NCBI RefSeq assembly: GCF_034376665.1
Contig: NZ_JAXMJI010000102.1
Location: 12,604-76,603 of the forward strand
DNA: 64,000 nucleotides
Source: Allopontixanthobacter sp034376665
GTDB taxonomy: Bacteria; Pseudomonadota; Alphaproteobacteria; Sphingomonadales; Sphingomonadaceae
Reading direction: 5' to 3'
Below are positions 52,420 through 62,657 of the stretch, in pieces. Below the pieces are notes generated by a model. The model saw only the letters and a program-made list of their open reading frames with translations, made no database searches and had not been told where the DNA came from. The number at the start of each line of letters is the position of its first letter. The stretch's first letter is position 1. The position numbers were made by a program, and so were the translations under genes.

Positions 52420-54156
52420 TTACTGACGGACGGAAGCGCCTTCGCTGCGCGGGTCGGCGGCACCGATCCAGCCCTCGGGGGTCCACTGGGCGGCGTTGGT
52501 CTTGAGCGGCAGGGGTCTCGCGGTGATCTGGGCGTGGCCCAGCGCCTTCAGATCATCCACCATTGCTTCCAGTGCGCTGCCTTGTTCGATCACCACCACG
52601 TCGCCGGGTGAATAGAGCTGCGGAAGCGCCAGCGCCTCGTCCAGTGAGAGGCCGAAATCGATAAGACCCATCAGCGTCTTGGCGACCTGAACGGGGATCG
52701 TCCCGCCGCCCGCTGCGCCCACTGCATACATGAGCTTGCCGTCCGGTCCGTACACCACAGTCGGCGCCATCGAACTGCGCGGGCGCTTGCTCCCCTCGAC
52801 CCGGTTGGCGACGGTGCGGCCATCCTCGAGGGGGGTAAAGCTGAAATCGGTCAATTCGTTGTTGAGGTAGAAACCGCCGAACATCAGCCCCGAACCGAAC
52901 GACCCTTCGATGGTGGAGGTATAGCTGACCGCATTCCCGGCGCTGTCGATGGCGACGAAATGGGAGGTCCCGCTTTCCGGCGGCTCGGTCCCGTCCGGCG
53001 GGGCAAGGGCGGTCTGCGGCGCAATCCCGGGCTGCGCGGCCGCCATGGTGGAGGTCGCGGAAATCAGCGCCGCGCGGGCGGTCAGATAGTCTGCGTCGGT
53101 CAGCCAGCCCACGGGCACCGGCACGAAATCGGGATCGGCCAGATACCGTTCCCGGTCTGCATAGGCGAGCCGCTGCGATTCGGCGAACAGGTGCCAGCTG
53201 GTCGGCGATCCGGGACCGGTAGCGGCGAGATCGAATGGTTCCAGCTGCTTGAGAATGGCATAGACTGTGGTTGCCCCGGACGATGGCGGACCCATGCCGC
53301 AGATCCGGTAGATGCGGTACTTTCCGCACACCGGCTCGCGCGGCTTCGCGGCGTAGGATGTCACATCCGCGGCGCTCATTCCGGCCGGGCGCGGGGTTGC
53401 CGCGGCGACATGTGCGGCGAGATCGGCTGCGAAAGACCCCTGGTAGAAACTGTCCGGACCCTCGGCAGATAGTTTCAGAAAAACTGTCGCCAGCCGCGGG
53501 TTGCGAATCAGGGCTCCGGCGGGCTGGGGTTTGCCTGCAGCGTCGTAGAACAGTTCCTTGCCATATGGGTCGATAGCGGCGCGGTCGGCCGAGCGGGCAA
53601 GGAATTCGTGAAACCGCGGGCTGATCGCGAAACCGTCGCGCGCCAGTTCCAACGCCGGCCCGACCAGCGTTTCCCACGGCAGCCTGCCGTATTGCCGGTG
53701 AGCCATCCCGGCCAGGCGGAGATTGCCGGGAACCCCGACGCTGAGACCGGAGAGAACCGCCTCGCGGTAGCCGAGCGGCTTGCCGTCTTCGTCAAGGAAC
53801 CAGTCGGGTGCCGCCGCCGAGGGCGCGGTTTCGCGGCCGTCGATCGTGGTCACCGTGCCATCGGGCGCTGCATGGACGAAAAACCCGCCGCCGCCGATCC
53901 CGGAGCTTTGCGGTTCGACCACGGTCAGCGCCAGCATCGTGGCAATCGCGGCATCGGTGGCGCTGCCGCCCATCCGCAGCATCCGCGCCCCGGCGTCGGC
54001 GGCGCGGGGATCGGCCGCGCTGACAAGGCCGCGTTCCAGCTCGGCCGGCTGGGTTGCAAGGGGCGGGGAGACGAATTCCGGGCGCTCGGTCTGGAGCGGC
54101 TGACAGGCCGTCAGGAGGACGCCGGAGATGAGAAAGGTCAGTGTGCGGATGTTCAT
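52420..54156 (-). CDS. ggt: Gamma-glutamyltransferase family, lipoprotein
   Basis: 578 residues. A lipobox (LLTAC) ends the signal peptide, so the enzyme should be membrane anchored in the periplasm. An autoprocessing Thr is in ESGTSHFVAIDSAGNAVSYT (about 385), dividing large and small subunits. The N-terminal AADPRAADAGARMLRMGGSATDAAIATMLAL is typical. It cleaves gamma-glutamyl bonds, e.g. of glutathione. The ATG at 54156 was chosen to begin MNIRTLTF. Downstream is a CTAGGCT/AGCCTAG repeat (52377-52396). Confidence 0.9.
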   Translation of the reverse strand: MNIRTLTFLISGVLLTACQPLQTERPEFVSPPLATQPAELERGLVSAADPRAADAGARMLRMGGSATDAAIATMLALTVVEPQSSGIGGGGFFVHAAPDGTVTTIDGRETAPSAAAPDWFLDEDGKPLGYREAVLSGLSVGVPGNLRLAGMAHRQYGRLPWETLVGPALELARDGFAISPRFHEFLARSADRAAIDPYGKELFYDAAGKPQPAGALIRNPRLATVFLKLSAEGPDSFYQGSFAADLAAHVAAATPRPAGMSAADVTSYAAKPREPVCGKYRIYRICGMGPPSSGATTVYAILKQLEPFDLAATGPGSPTSWHLFAESQRLAYADRERYLADPDFVPVPVGWLTDADYLTARAALISATSTMAAAQPGIAPQTALAPPDGTEPPESGTSHFVAIDSAGNAVSYTSTIEGSFGSGLMFGGFYLNNELTDFSFTPLEDGRTVANRVEGSKRPRSSMAPTVVYGPDGKLMYAVGAAGGGTIPVQVAKTLMGLIDFGLSLDEALALPQLYSPGDVVVIEQGSALEAMVDDLKALGHAQITARPLPLKTNAAQWTPEGWIGAADPRSEGASVRQ

Positions 54157-54166
54157 GGCTACGGCG

Positions 54167-55198
54167 CTATTCGCTGCCAATCGCTTCTGCAATGCTAGAA
54201 AATCCGTCGCGCTGCATCAGGCGCTCCAGCCCGCGGGTGATCCGGCGCGGCAGACCGGGGCCGCCATAGACCATTGCGGTGTAAAGCTGGACCAGGCTCG
54301 CACCTGCCCTGATCCGGGCCCAGGCGTCCTCCGCGCTCGCGATTCCCCCGACCCCGACCAGCGGGATCACCCCGCCGGTGGCGCTTCGAAAATCGCGCAG
54401 GCGCTGCTGCGCCAGATCGCGCAGGGGCGCACCCGAGAGCCCGCCGGTCTCGCCGGCATGGGGCGATTTCAGTGGCGGACGGGAAATCGTGGTGTTGGAC
54501 ACGATCAGCGCGCCCAGGTTCCTGTCGAGCGCGATGCGCGCGATGGCGTCGATATCGGCAGGCTGGAGATCGGGCGCGACTTTCAGGAAGATCGGTGCCG
54601 TGCTGCTCCCGCGGGCTTCGATCACCGCATCGAGCAGGGCCGCAAGTGCACCTTCATCCTGCAGCGCCCGCAGGCCGGGCGTATTCGGGCTGGAGATGTT
54701 GACTGCCAGATAGCTGGCGAGCGGTGCCATCATCCGGGTCATCACCGCGTAATCCGCAGTGCGGTCGGGCGAATCCTTGTTGGCCCCGATATTGATGCCG
54801 ACAATTCCGGCATTCCGGCCCACCCGCCGCTCGAGCCGCGCCTGTGCCCTGTGTGATCCCCTGTTGTTGAAGCCCATCCGATTGATCACCGCGCGGTCTT
54901 CCACCAGGCGAAACAGGCGCGGCTTCGGGTTACCCGCCTGCGGCAGAGGGGTGATCGAACCCACTTCGGCAAAGCCGAACCCGAGGCCCAGCAGTGCATC
55001 GGGAACTTCGGCGTCCTTGTCGAACCCGGCCGCCATGCCGAGGGGATTGGGAAAATGCAGCCCCGCCACGGTCACGGCGAGCGGCCCGGCGGCGGGCGGC
55101 GCCGTCCGCGGACTACATTTCAACGCGGTCAGTGTCAGTGCGTGGGCGGTTTCCGGATCAAGCGCAAACAGGCCCGGGCGAAGGATACCGAAGATCAT
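54167..55198 (-). CDS. pyrD: Dihydroorotate dehydrogenase (quinone)
   Basis: 343 residues, class 2 (membrane-associated, quinone-linked). An N-terminal amphipathic helix (MIFGILRPGLFALDPETAHAL) is followed by the FMN TIM barrel: NPLGMAAGFDKDAEVPDALLGLGFGFAEVGSITP, VNISSPNTPGLRAL (catalytic Ser) and SNTTISRP. It makes orotate in pyrimidine synthesis. It ends 10 bp from the ggt start. Confidence 0.95.
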   Translation of the reverse strand: MIFGILRPGLFALDPETAHALTLTALKCSPRTAPPAAGPLAVTVAGLHFPNPLGMAAGFDKDAEVPDALLGLGFGFAEVGSITPLPQAGNPKPRLFRLVEDRAVINRMGFNNRGSHRAQARLERRVGRNAGIVGINIGANKDSPDRTADYAVMTRMMAPLASYLAVNISSPNTPGLRALQDEGALAALLDAVIEARGSSTAPIFLKVAPDLQPADIDAIARIALDRNLGALIVSNTTISRPPLKSPHAGETGGLSGAPLRDLAQQRLRDFRSATGGVIPLVGVGGIASAEDAWARIRAGASLVQLYTAMVYGGPGLPRRITRGLERLMQRDGFSSIAEAIGSE

Positions 55199-55354
55199 CC
55201 CTGGCCTCTATCCGGCCCGAGCGGTCCCGGCAACTTTCCCCGCGAACCGGATCACGGGCGCGATCGAATCAGCGTTTTATGCCAGCGGGTTGCAACGAAC
55301 GTTTCAAACATTGCAGATGTTTCATCTTTTCTGTCGCTTACATACAATCAGAAT

Positions 55355-55465
55355 CGGTGCAGGTGCGCCTATAGAGTCGCTGCGACCCGAAGGGCTCTGG
55401 CAGCAATGCATAGAGTTCCTCGACTTCAGGGGCGGTTCCTTTAAACAGGGGGCCGCCCTTTTTTT
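55355..55465 (+). ncRNA. Candidate short transcript ending in an intrinsic terminator
   Basis: Between divergent pyrD and the AraC gene (289 bp) a TACAAT (55343-55348) could start a ~110-nt RNA. It ends at a clear terminator just before the AraC ribosome site. A hairpin AGAGTC/GGCTCT-like element near 55372-55398 is the main internal structure. It may be a leader with attenuation or a stand-alone sRNA; no known family was recognised. Confidence 0.3.
55428..55465 (+). terminator. Intrinsic terminator upstream of the AraC-type gene
   Basis: GGGCGG and CCGCCC arms around a 17-bp loop are followed by seven T. No upstream gene on this strand needs it, as pyrD runs the other way; it lies 22 bp before the AraC start. 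Confidence 0.7.
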
Positions 55466-55487
55466 GTCACGTCGCGAAGGAACTCTG

Positions 55488-56396
55488 GTGACCATTGCCC
55501 AAGGCGAAGCCAGACCGCTCACCAGGGCTTCCTTGATCCAGATCGAATATATCGCGGTGCCGGCATCGCTGACCGATTATGTGACCACGTTCTATCACTT
55601 TCGATGCGACGAGCCGGAGATCAAGGAAATCCAGCCCGCCGGCGTCGGGCACCTGACCTTGTTTCCCTGCGGGCAAGGCGCAATGCACTTTCCCGGCGGC
55701 CGGAAAGATCCCGCGCACCGGACCAATCTGTTGACGCCCAGCACGGCCGCCAGTCCGTTCGAAATGGCGGGACCGTTCCATGCGATCGGAGCATCCATGT
55801 CGCCGCTCGGCTGGGCCGCACTGACCGGCATGGACGCCAGCAAACATGCCAACCGGCTGCTCGATGCGGCGGAGTGGCTGGGGCGCGATATCGGTGTGCT
55901 GGGCGAAGAATTATGCAGCGCCTATATCGATGGCAGTTTGGACGGCACCGCCTGCGCCATGCGGTTGGCGGATTACATCGGGGACCACCTTCGCCCGGTG
56001 AACAGCCGCCATGCACAGCTTATTCGGCTGACCGGGCAATGGCTCGGCGAATCGATCCACCCCCCGATCGAAAGCCTCTACGAGCGGTCGTCCTATTCGA
56101 AGCGCCAGGTGCAGCGGCTGGTCGAGCGGTATTTCGGCGTGCCGCCGGTGGCGCTGAAACGCAAATACCGCGGGTTGCGGGCCGCCGCGCTGCTGTCGCT
56201 GCCGAACCTCACGCCGGAATTCGAAGCGAAGGTGTATGATGCGTTTTACGACCAATCGCACATGATCCGCGAAATACGGCTGTTCGCGGGCCGGACACCG
56301 GCCCGGCTGGGCAACGAAGATCACCCTTACCTGACCGAGATGCTCGACCCGAAGAATTTTCGAGAGATCGGTATGGGCTCGCAGGACCTGATCTGA
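55488..56396 (+). CDS. AraC-family transcriptional regulator
   Basis: 302 residues. The C-terminal part (about 190-275) is an AraC-type helix-turn-helix: RLTGQWLGESIHPPIESLYERSSYSKRQVQRLVERYFGVPPVALKRKYRGLRA. The N-terminal part (about 15-160) is a sensor-like domain without a clear family. A GTG at 55488 with AAGGA 6 bp before is the likely start; in-frame codons further upstream run through the terminator. The target is unknown. Confidence 0.78.
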   Translation: MTIAQGEARPLTRASLIQIEYIAVPASLTDYVTTFYHFRCDEPEIKEIQPAGVGHLTLFPCGQGAMHFPGGRKDPAHRTNLLTPSTAASPFEMAGPFHAIGASMSPLGWAALTGMDASKHANRLLDAAEWLGRDIGVLGEELCSAYIDGSLDGTACAMRLADYIGDHLRPVNSRHAQLIRLTGQWLGESIHPPIESLYERSSYSKRQVQRLVERYFGVPPVALKRKYRGLRAAALLSLPNLTPEFEAKVYDAFYDQSHMIREIRLFAGRTPARLGNEDHPYLTEMLDPKNFREIGMGSQDLI

Positions 56397-56475
56397 GCAC
56401 AACCGGCTGCCCGGATTGCTAACGACTCGCAACAAGGGAAAATGCGTTGAAACCGAACAAATGCGTCACTAGGTG

Positions 56476-56500
56476 AAATCGGAACGAATTCGTCCGATTT
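56476..56500 (+). promoter_or_regulatory. 25-bp palindromic operator before the suf regulator
   Basis: The arms AAATCGG and CCGATTT flank the self-complementary core ACGAATTCGT, with one extra A on the left. It lies 16 bp before the Rrf2 start and just downstream of a weak TTGAAA (56447) promoter. It fits an autoregulated operator for the Rrf2 protein or Fur/IscR-like control. Confidence 0.6.
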
Positions 56501-56516
56501 AACCGGGAAGCTTGCA

Positions 56517-56926
56517 ATGCGCCTGTCCAGCATGGCCGATTATGCCGTCGTCACGATGTGCGCCGCCGCGCGCCATTGCGGCTTCGCACGGGTCTCCGCG
56601 GCGGAACTTGCGGCCGAAACCGGTTTGCCCGCGCCGACGGTGCAGAAACTGGTCAGCAAGCTGACGGCGGCCGGCCTGCTGCGTTCGGTCCGCGGGGTCG
56701 GCGGCGGGCTGCAACTGGCCCGCCCGGCTGCGGCGATCACGCTCGCGGATATTGTCGAGGCGGTCGAAGGTCCGATCGCGCTGACCGCCTGTGTCGAACA
56801 CGGCAAGCATGATTGCGCGCTGGAGCGAACCTGCAGCGTGCGGCCCCACTGGGGCGCGGTGAACGATGCGATGCGCGGCGCTTTGGCGGGGATTCCGCTG
56901 ACGCAGCTGGCCCAGAGAGAAATGGC

Positions 56927-56930
<4 letters not shown>
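56517..56930 (+). CDS. Rrf2-family regulator of the SUF operon
   Basis: 137 residues. The winged helix (about 1-75) begins MRLSSMADYAVVTMCAAARH. Three Cys (TACVEHGKHDCALERTCSV) are placed as in IscR/SufR-like Fe-S regulators. It probably senses cluster status and controls the suf operon that starts with it; the stop overlaps the sufB start. Confidence 0.88.
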
Positions 56931-58419
<1,489 letters not shown>

Positions 58420-58423
<4 letters not shown>

Positions 58424-58938
58424 TCAGCCTTTGGGACAAAGGCCGAGACTCGAAAACCCCTCCCCTTCAGGGGAGGGGCAAGGGGTGGGGGCTGTCAGAA
58501 GAACAGCTCGCTACGCTGCAGACTCGCGCCCGCGCCATGCGCAACAACCCGACCGAGCCTGAGCTGCGCTTGTGGCGGGGCCTGTCAAATTCCCGGCTCG
58601 GTGGTTTCAAGTTCCGCCGCCAACAGGTGATTGGCCGGGCGATTGCGGATTTCGTCTGCACCTCCGTGAAGCTGATTGTCGAAGTAGATGGCGATACGCA
58701 CGCTGACACAGCACGGGAAGATCGCCGCGATGCATATTTAAATGGTTTTGGTTACCGGGTCCTGCACGTCAGCAACCCCGATGTGATGAGAAATATGGAC
58801 GGGGTTTTGACATTGATTTTGCAGACGCTTGAATCGGCCGACAGGCCCCACCCCAACCCCTCCCCTGAAGGTGAGGGGCTTAAAGAGGTGGAAGCACAAA
58901 AATTGTTGGCGATTAGCCTTGAAGGATCGGTCGGATGA
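58420..58938 (+). CDS. DUF559 nuclease-fold protein a (intact motif), with SufB-derived tail
   Basis: 172 residues. DUF559 has the Vsr-like PD-(D/E)xK fold. Expected residues are all present: Glu48/Trp52, KFRRQ at 64-68, Asp77-Phe78, Glu88-x-Asp90-Gly91 and His94. Flanking palindromes fall in codons 11-25 and after about 140. The last 16 residues duplicate the SufB terminus and share its frame and stop. Codons are AT-richer than in sufB (TTA, TTG, AAA, AGA), suggesting transfer. The natural start may be Met40 (58537). Substrate and role are unknown. Confidence 0.82.
58453..58496 (+). repeat. Left REP-like palindrome flanking DUF559a
   Basis: The core pairs CCCCTCCCC with GGGGAGGGG around TTCA. 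It continues AAGGGGTGGGGGCTGTC. The right copy at 58840-58882 is its inverted counterpart with about 36 of 43 positions alike. Confidence 0.85.
58840..58882 (-). repeat. Right REP-like palindrome flanking DUF559a (inverted)
   Basis: Read on the minus strand it parallels the left copy, including GGGGTGGGG and CTGTC at its inner end. One arm is degraded (CCCCTCACC). The pair make a terminal-inverted-repeat-like frame around the nuclease domain. Confidence 0.82.
58888..58938 (+). repeat. Copy 2 of the sufB 3' end, after DUF559a
   Basis: This copy encodes VEAQKLLAISLEGSVG in the DUF559a frame and ends in an ATGA overlap with DUF559b. It uses AT-richer codons (GCA CAA AAA TTG TTG) than the host copy. 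Confidence 0.93.
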
Positions 58939-59423
58939 CCAAGAAAACACTCTCCATCAGCACCGGTCCGAAATCGGACGCTACCGACCCGCGTGACACT
59001 TGGGGGGTCAAGGGCAAGCGGCTCGACCGGCTGCACGACATGGCGCGCGATCGGCGGCGCAATCCGACCGATGCGGAAAAGCTGCTGTGGACGCGGCTCG
59101 CCAACCAGAAGCTGGGCGGTTTCAAGTTCAAGAAGCAGTTCATCGTCGGCACCTCGATCGTCGATTTCGCCTGTCCGACGGTGTGGCTGGTGGTCGAGAT
59201 CGACGATCTGGACATCGATGCCGAACTGCAGGCGATGAGCGACCGCAAGCTGGCCGAAGTCGGCGTGCGCGTGCTGCGATTCACCAACGAGGCGGTTCTG
59301 GAGGATGTCGACGCGGTCTGCGCGGAGATCCTCGAGATGCTGAAAACCCCGTTCGAGAAACCCCGCCGGCCCCGAACCCCACCGGTTACGCCCGTCGCAG
59401 ACGCCTACAACGCGGGATATTGA
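58935..59423 (+). CDS. DUF559 protein b, degenerate active site
   Basis: 162 residues. It aligns with DUF559a without gaps from Trp23-Gly24 to the end of the domain: Glu48, Trp52, Asp77-Phe78, Glu88 and Asp90 coincide. Gly91 is Asp and His94 is Ile, so the last part of the nuclease motif is lost. Codon use is like the host. It may be a resident SUF-operon protein with a non-catalytic role; it lies 9 bp before sufC. Confidence 0.82.
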   Translation: MTKKTLSISTGPKSDATDPRDTWGVKGKRLDRLHDMARDRRRNPTDAEKLLWTRLANQKLGGFKFKKQFIVGTSIVDFACPTVWLVVEIDDLDIDAELQAMSDRKLAEVGVRVLRFTNEAVLEDVDAVCAEILEMLKTPFEKPRRPRTPPVTPVADAYNAGY

Positions 59424-59432
59424 GAGACACAA

Positions 59433-60188
59433 ATGCTGAAAATCGACAACCTCACCGCCGAAGTGGGCGGCACGGCCATCCTGAGCGGCCTTTCGCTGAG
59501 CATCAATGCGGGCGAAGTGCACGCGATCATGGGCCCCAACGGCGCGGGCAAGTCGACGCTCGCCTATGTACTCGGCGGGCGGCCCGGTTACGAAGTCACC
59601 GGCGGCAGTGTCAGCTTCATGGGTAAGGACCTGCTTGATCTCGAACCGCATGAACGCGCCGCGCTCGGCCTGTTTCTTGGATTCCAGTATCCGGTCGAAA
59701 TTCCCGGTGTGTCCAACGTTCAGTTCCTGCGCGAATCGCTCAATTCGCAGCGCCGTGCGCGGGGCGAGGCTCCGCTGTCGGGCGGCGAGTTCCTGAAGCT
59801 GGCGAAGGAAAAGGCCGCGCTGCTGCGAATGGACATGGAAATGCTCAAGCGGCAGGTCAATGTTGGCTTTTCCGGCGGCGAGAAAAAGCGCGCCGAGATG
59901 GTCCAGATGGGCATCTTGGGCCCGAAATTCGCTGTGCTGGACGAAACCGACTCCGGTCTCGACATCGACGCGTTGCGCATTGTCGGCGACGGGATCAATG
60001 CAATCATGCGCAAGCCGGACCGGGCGGTGCTGCTGATCACCCATTACCAGCGGCTGCTCGAATATGTGAAGCCGGACTATGTCCATGTGCTCGCGAACGG
60101 CCGGATCGTGAAGACCGGCGGCGCGGAACTCGCCCACCAACTGGAAAGCGAAGGCTATGAAGCGGTCGTACAGGAAGAAGCTGCCTGA
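59433..60188 (+). CDS. sufC: Fe-S assembly ATPase SufC
   Basis: 251 residues. ABC-type ATPase of SufBC2D: Walker A GPNGAGKST, signature FSGGEKKRAEM, Walker B and D-loop FAVLDETDSGLD and the H-loop. Its stop overlaps the sufD start by one base. Confidence 0.96.
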   Translation: MLKIDNLTAEVGGTAILSGLSLSINAGEVHAIMGPNGAGKSTLAYVLGGRPGYEVTGGSVSFMGKDLLDLEPHERAALGLFLGFQYPVEIPGVSNVQFLRESLNSQRRARGEAPLSGGEFLKLAKEKAALLRMDMEMLKRQVNVGFSGGEKKRAEMVQMGILGPKFAVLDETDSGLDIDALRIVGDGINAIMRKPDRAVLLITHYQRLLEYVKPDYVHVLANGRIVKTGGAELAHQLESEGYEAVVQEEAA

Positions 60189-60955
60189 TGGCCGATGTCG
60201 CAACCCTTCCCACCGTGCGCCCGAGTAACAGGGACGAGGATTGGCGCTATTCCGACAGCGCCTACCTCGCAGCCGCCGACCTCGCAGCAATTCATCACTG
60301 GCGCAGGCTGGAGGTTCCGGCAGGCGAGACGCGTGACGAGATTTTCACCTTCCTCGACGACACCAGCGGCACCGAACGGCTGCGGGTGAATGTCGGTGCG
60401 GGCGGCACTTTCACCTGCTTCGCGGCCATCACTGGCGGAAGGTATCGCCGGCTGGAACTGGAAATCACCTTGTCGGAAGGCGCGCATTTCGAATTTGGCG
60501 GCGTCACTGTCGGCGGCGGCGAGATGGTGCAGGAATTCGTCACAAGGGTCATCCATGCGGAGCCTGACGGTACTTCCAACCAGGTCGTGCGGGCGGTGCA
60601 AGGCGGCACATCGACGGGGAATTTTCTCGGCCGGATCGAAGTTGTCCGCGATGCCCAGAAAACCGACGCGGCGCAGAATTTCCGCGCACTCCTGCTGGAA
60701 AAAGGGGCCTCCGCCAACACCAAGCCCGAACTCGAAATCTTCGCCGACGACGTGAAATGCGCCCACGGCGCCGCCATCGGTGCGCTGGACGATAGTGCCG
60801 CCTTCTACATGGCCGCGCGCGGATTGCCGCCCGAGGTCGCCCGGCGGCTGCTGGTGCAGGCCTTCATCGGCGATGCCTTCGCCGCGATGGCGGATGATGA
60901 GGCGCGCGAAGTGATGCTTGGCCATGTCCTCGAAAAGCTGGGTGACGCGGTATGA
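60188..60955 (+). CDS. sufD: Fe-S cluster assembly protein SufD
   Basis: 255 residues, shorter than E. coli SufD but with the beta-helix core and C-terminal VARRLLVQAFIGDAF segment. Forms the SufBC2D scaffold. It overlaps sufS by four bases. Confidence 0.92.
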   Translation: MADVATLPTVRPSNRDEDWRYSDSAYLAAADLAAIHHWRRLEVPAGETRDEIFTFLDDTSGTERLRVNVGAGGTFTCFAAITGGRYRRLELEITLSEGAHFEFGGVTVGGGEMVQEFVTRVIHAEPDGTSNQVVRAVQGGTSTGNFLGRIEVVRDAQKTDAAQNFRALLLEKGASANTKPELEIFADDVKCAHGAAIGALDDSAAFYMAARGLPPEVARRLLVQAFIGDAFAAMADDEAREVMLGHVLEKLGDAV

Positions 60956-62172
60956 GCGATGTCGCGATCCTGAGCCGGAAGGCGGATTTTCCCGGCCTCG
61001 TCACGGCTGACGGGAAGCCGTGGCATTATCTCGACACCGCTGCGACAGCGCAGAACCCGCAGGCGGTGATCGACGCGATGAGCAGCGCCTTGGGCCGCGA
61101 TTACGCGACCGTGCATCGGGGGGTTTATTCCCGCTCGGCCAGGATGACGCAGGGCTATGAGGCCGCGCGCGAACGGGTCGCGGCATTTATGGGCGCGCGC
61201 AGTGCGAACGAAGTCGTGTTCCTGCGCGGCGCGACCGAGGGGATCAACCTCGTCGCGCAAAGCTGGGGGACCGCTAACCTGAAGCCGGGCGACCGGATCA
61301 TGCTCAGCCAACTGGAACACCATTCCAACATCGTGCCGTGGCAGATGGTGGCGCAGAAGGTTGGCGCCGAAATCGACGTCTGCCCGCTGACGGAAGATCA
61401 CCGGATCGATCTCGACGCGCTGGAAAAAATGCTCACCCCCGCGCACAAGATCGTCGCGCTGGCGCATGTTTCCAACGTGCTCGGATCGATATTGGGCGCG
61501 AAGCGAGCAGCAAAACTGGCGCATTCGGTCGGCGCGAAATTCCTGCTCGATGGCTGTCAGGCGGCCCCGCGGATGCGGCTCGACATGGCGGAGCTGGATT
61601 GCGATTTCTACGTCTGGTCGGGCCACAAGCTTTACGGTCCCACCGGCGTCGGGGTGCTGTGGGCGCGTGAGGAAATTCTGAACGCGATGCCCCCGTGGCA
61701 GGGCGGCGGCGCGATGATCGACAAGGTGACTTTCGCAGAAACCACCTATGCCCCCGCGCCGCAGCGGTTCGAGGCTGGCACGCCGATGATCACCGAGGTG
61801 ATCGCGCTGCATGCCGCTGTGGACTATGTCGAAAGTGTCGGCGGCATGGAAAGCCACTTCGCCCATGAAAGCGCGCTGGCCGGGAAATTGCGCGACGAAT
61901 TGCGCGGCATCAATTCGGTCCGCCTGTTCGGACCGGAAAAATCGGCGGGTATCGTGTCCTTCGCGATGGAGGGGGTTCACCCGCACGATCTGGGCACCAT
62001 ATTGGATGAAGAGAATGTCGCGATCCGGGCCGGCCACCACTGCGCCCAGCCGCTGATGGCGCATCTGGGCGTACCGGCAACCGCCCGCGCCAGTTTCGGC
62101 CTGTATAGCGACGAGGATGACATTGCCGCGCTGCTGCGCGGGATTGAACGCACGACAAGGATTTTTGGCTGA
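60952..62172 (+). CDS. sufS: Cysteine desulfurase SufS (type II)
   Basis: 406 residues, PLP enzyme. The Schiff-base Lys is in YVWSGHKLYGPTG (about 225) and the catalytic Cys in RAGHHCAQPLM (about 363). It mobilises sulfur from cysteine for SufBCD. No sufE gene lies in the operon, so its sulfur shuttle partner must be encoded elsewhere. Confidence 0.95.
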   Translation: MSDVAILSRKADFPGLVTADGKPWHYLDTAATAQNPQAVIDAMSSALGRDYATVHRGVYSRSARMTQGYEAARERVAAFMGARSANEVVFLRGATEGINLVAQSWGTANLKPGDRIMLSQLEHHSNIVPWQMVAQKVGAEIDVCPLTEDHRIDLDALEKMLTPAHKIVALAHVSNVLGSILGAKRAAKLAHSVGAKFLLDGCQAAPRMRLDMAELDCDFYVWSGHKLYGPTGVGVLWAREEILNAMPPWQGGGAMIDKVTFAETTYAPAPQRFEAGTPMITEVIALHAAVDYVESVGGMESHFAHESALAGKLRDELRGINSVRLFGPEKSAGIVSFAMEGVHPHDLGTILDEENVAIRAGHHCAQPLMAHLGVPATARASFGLYSDEDDIAALLRGIERTTRIFG

Positions 62173-62657
62173 TGAACGAACCGGGCAAGATCGCGGTCGA
62201 GGAAGTGGATGCTGTGGCAGCGCCAAGGCGCGCGCGCGTCGAAGACCTGGAAACGGTCGCAGAAAGCATGGGCGAAAAGCTGGAGCGCAAACGCGACTAT
62301 CTGGAAGGCTTCCTGAACAAGAAACCGGAAGAGGTTTCATCCAGCGAACCGGGCGGCGATCTGTACGAGGCCGTGGTCGAGGCGCTGAAGGAGATTTACG
62401 ATCCGGAAATTCCGGTGAACATCTACGATCTCGGCCTGATTTACGGGGTCGATGTCTCGCCCGATGCCGATGTGACCATCAGCATGACGCTGACCACGCC
62501 GAATTGCCCGGTGGCCGAGAGCATGCCTTCCGAAGTGGAATTACGCGCAGGCGCGGTGCCGGGCGTGCGCGATGCGGAAGTGGTGCTGGTGTGGGATCCG
62601 CCGTGGGATCCGCAGAAGATGAGCGACGAAGCGCGCCTTGAACTGGGGATGCTGTGA
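62172..62657 (+). CDS. sufT: SUF-associated MIP18/DUF59 protein (SufT-like)
   Basis: 161 residues. A coiled N-terminus (about 15-60) precedes the MIP18 domain with YDPEIPVNIYDLGLIYGV and TTPNCPVAESM. SufT-like proteins help Fe-S cluster maturation of selected targets. It overlaps both neighbours. Confidence 0.9.
   Translation: MNEPGKIAVEEVDAVAAPRRARVEDLETVAESMGEKLERKRDYLEGFLNKKPEEVSSSEPGGDLYEAVVEALKEIYDPEIPVNIYDLGLIYGVDVSPDADVTISMTLTTPNCPVAESMPSEVELRAGAVPGVRDAEVVLVWDPPWDPQKMSDEARLELGML

Noticed and set aside
58752..60290. 512-codon minus-strand frame across DUF559b and sufC
   Set aside because: It is complementary to well-supported suf genes and to the palindrome region; no domain is seen.
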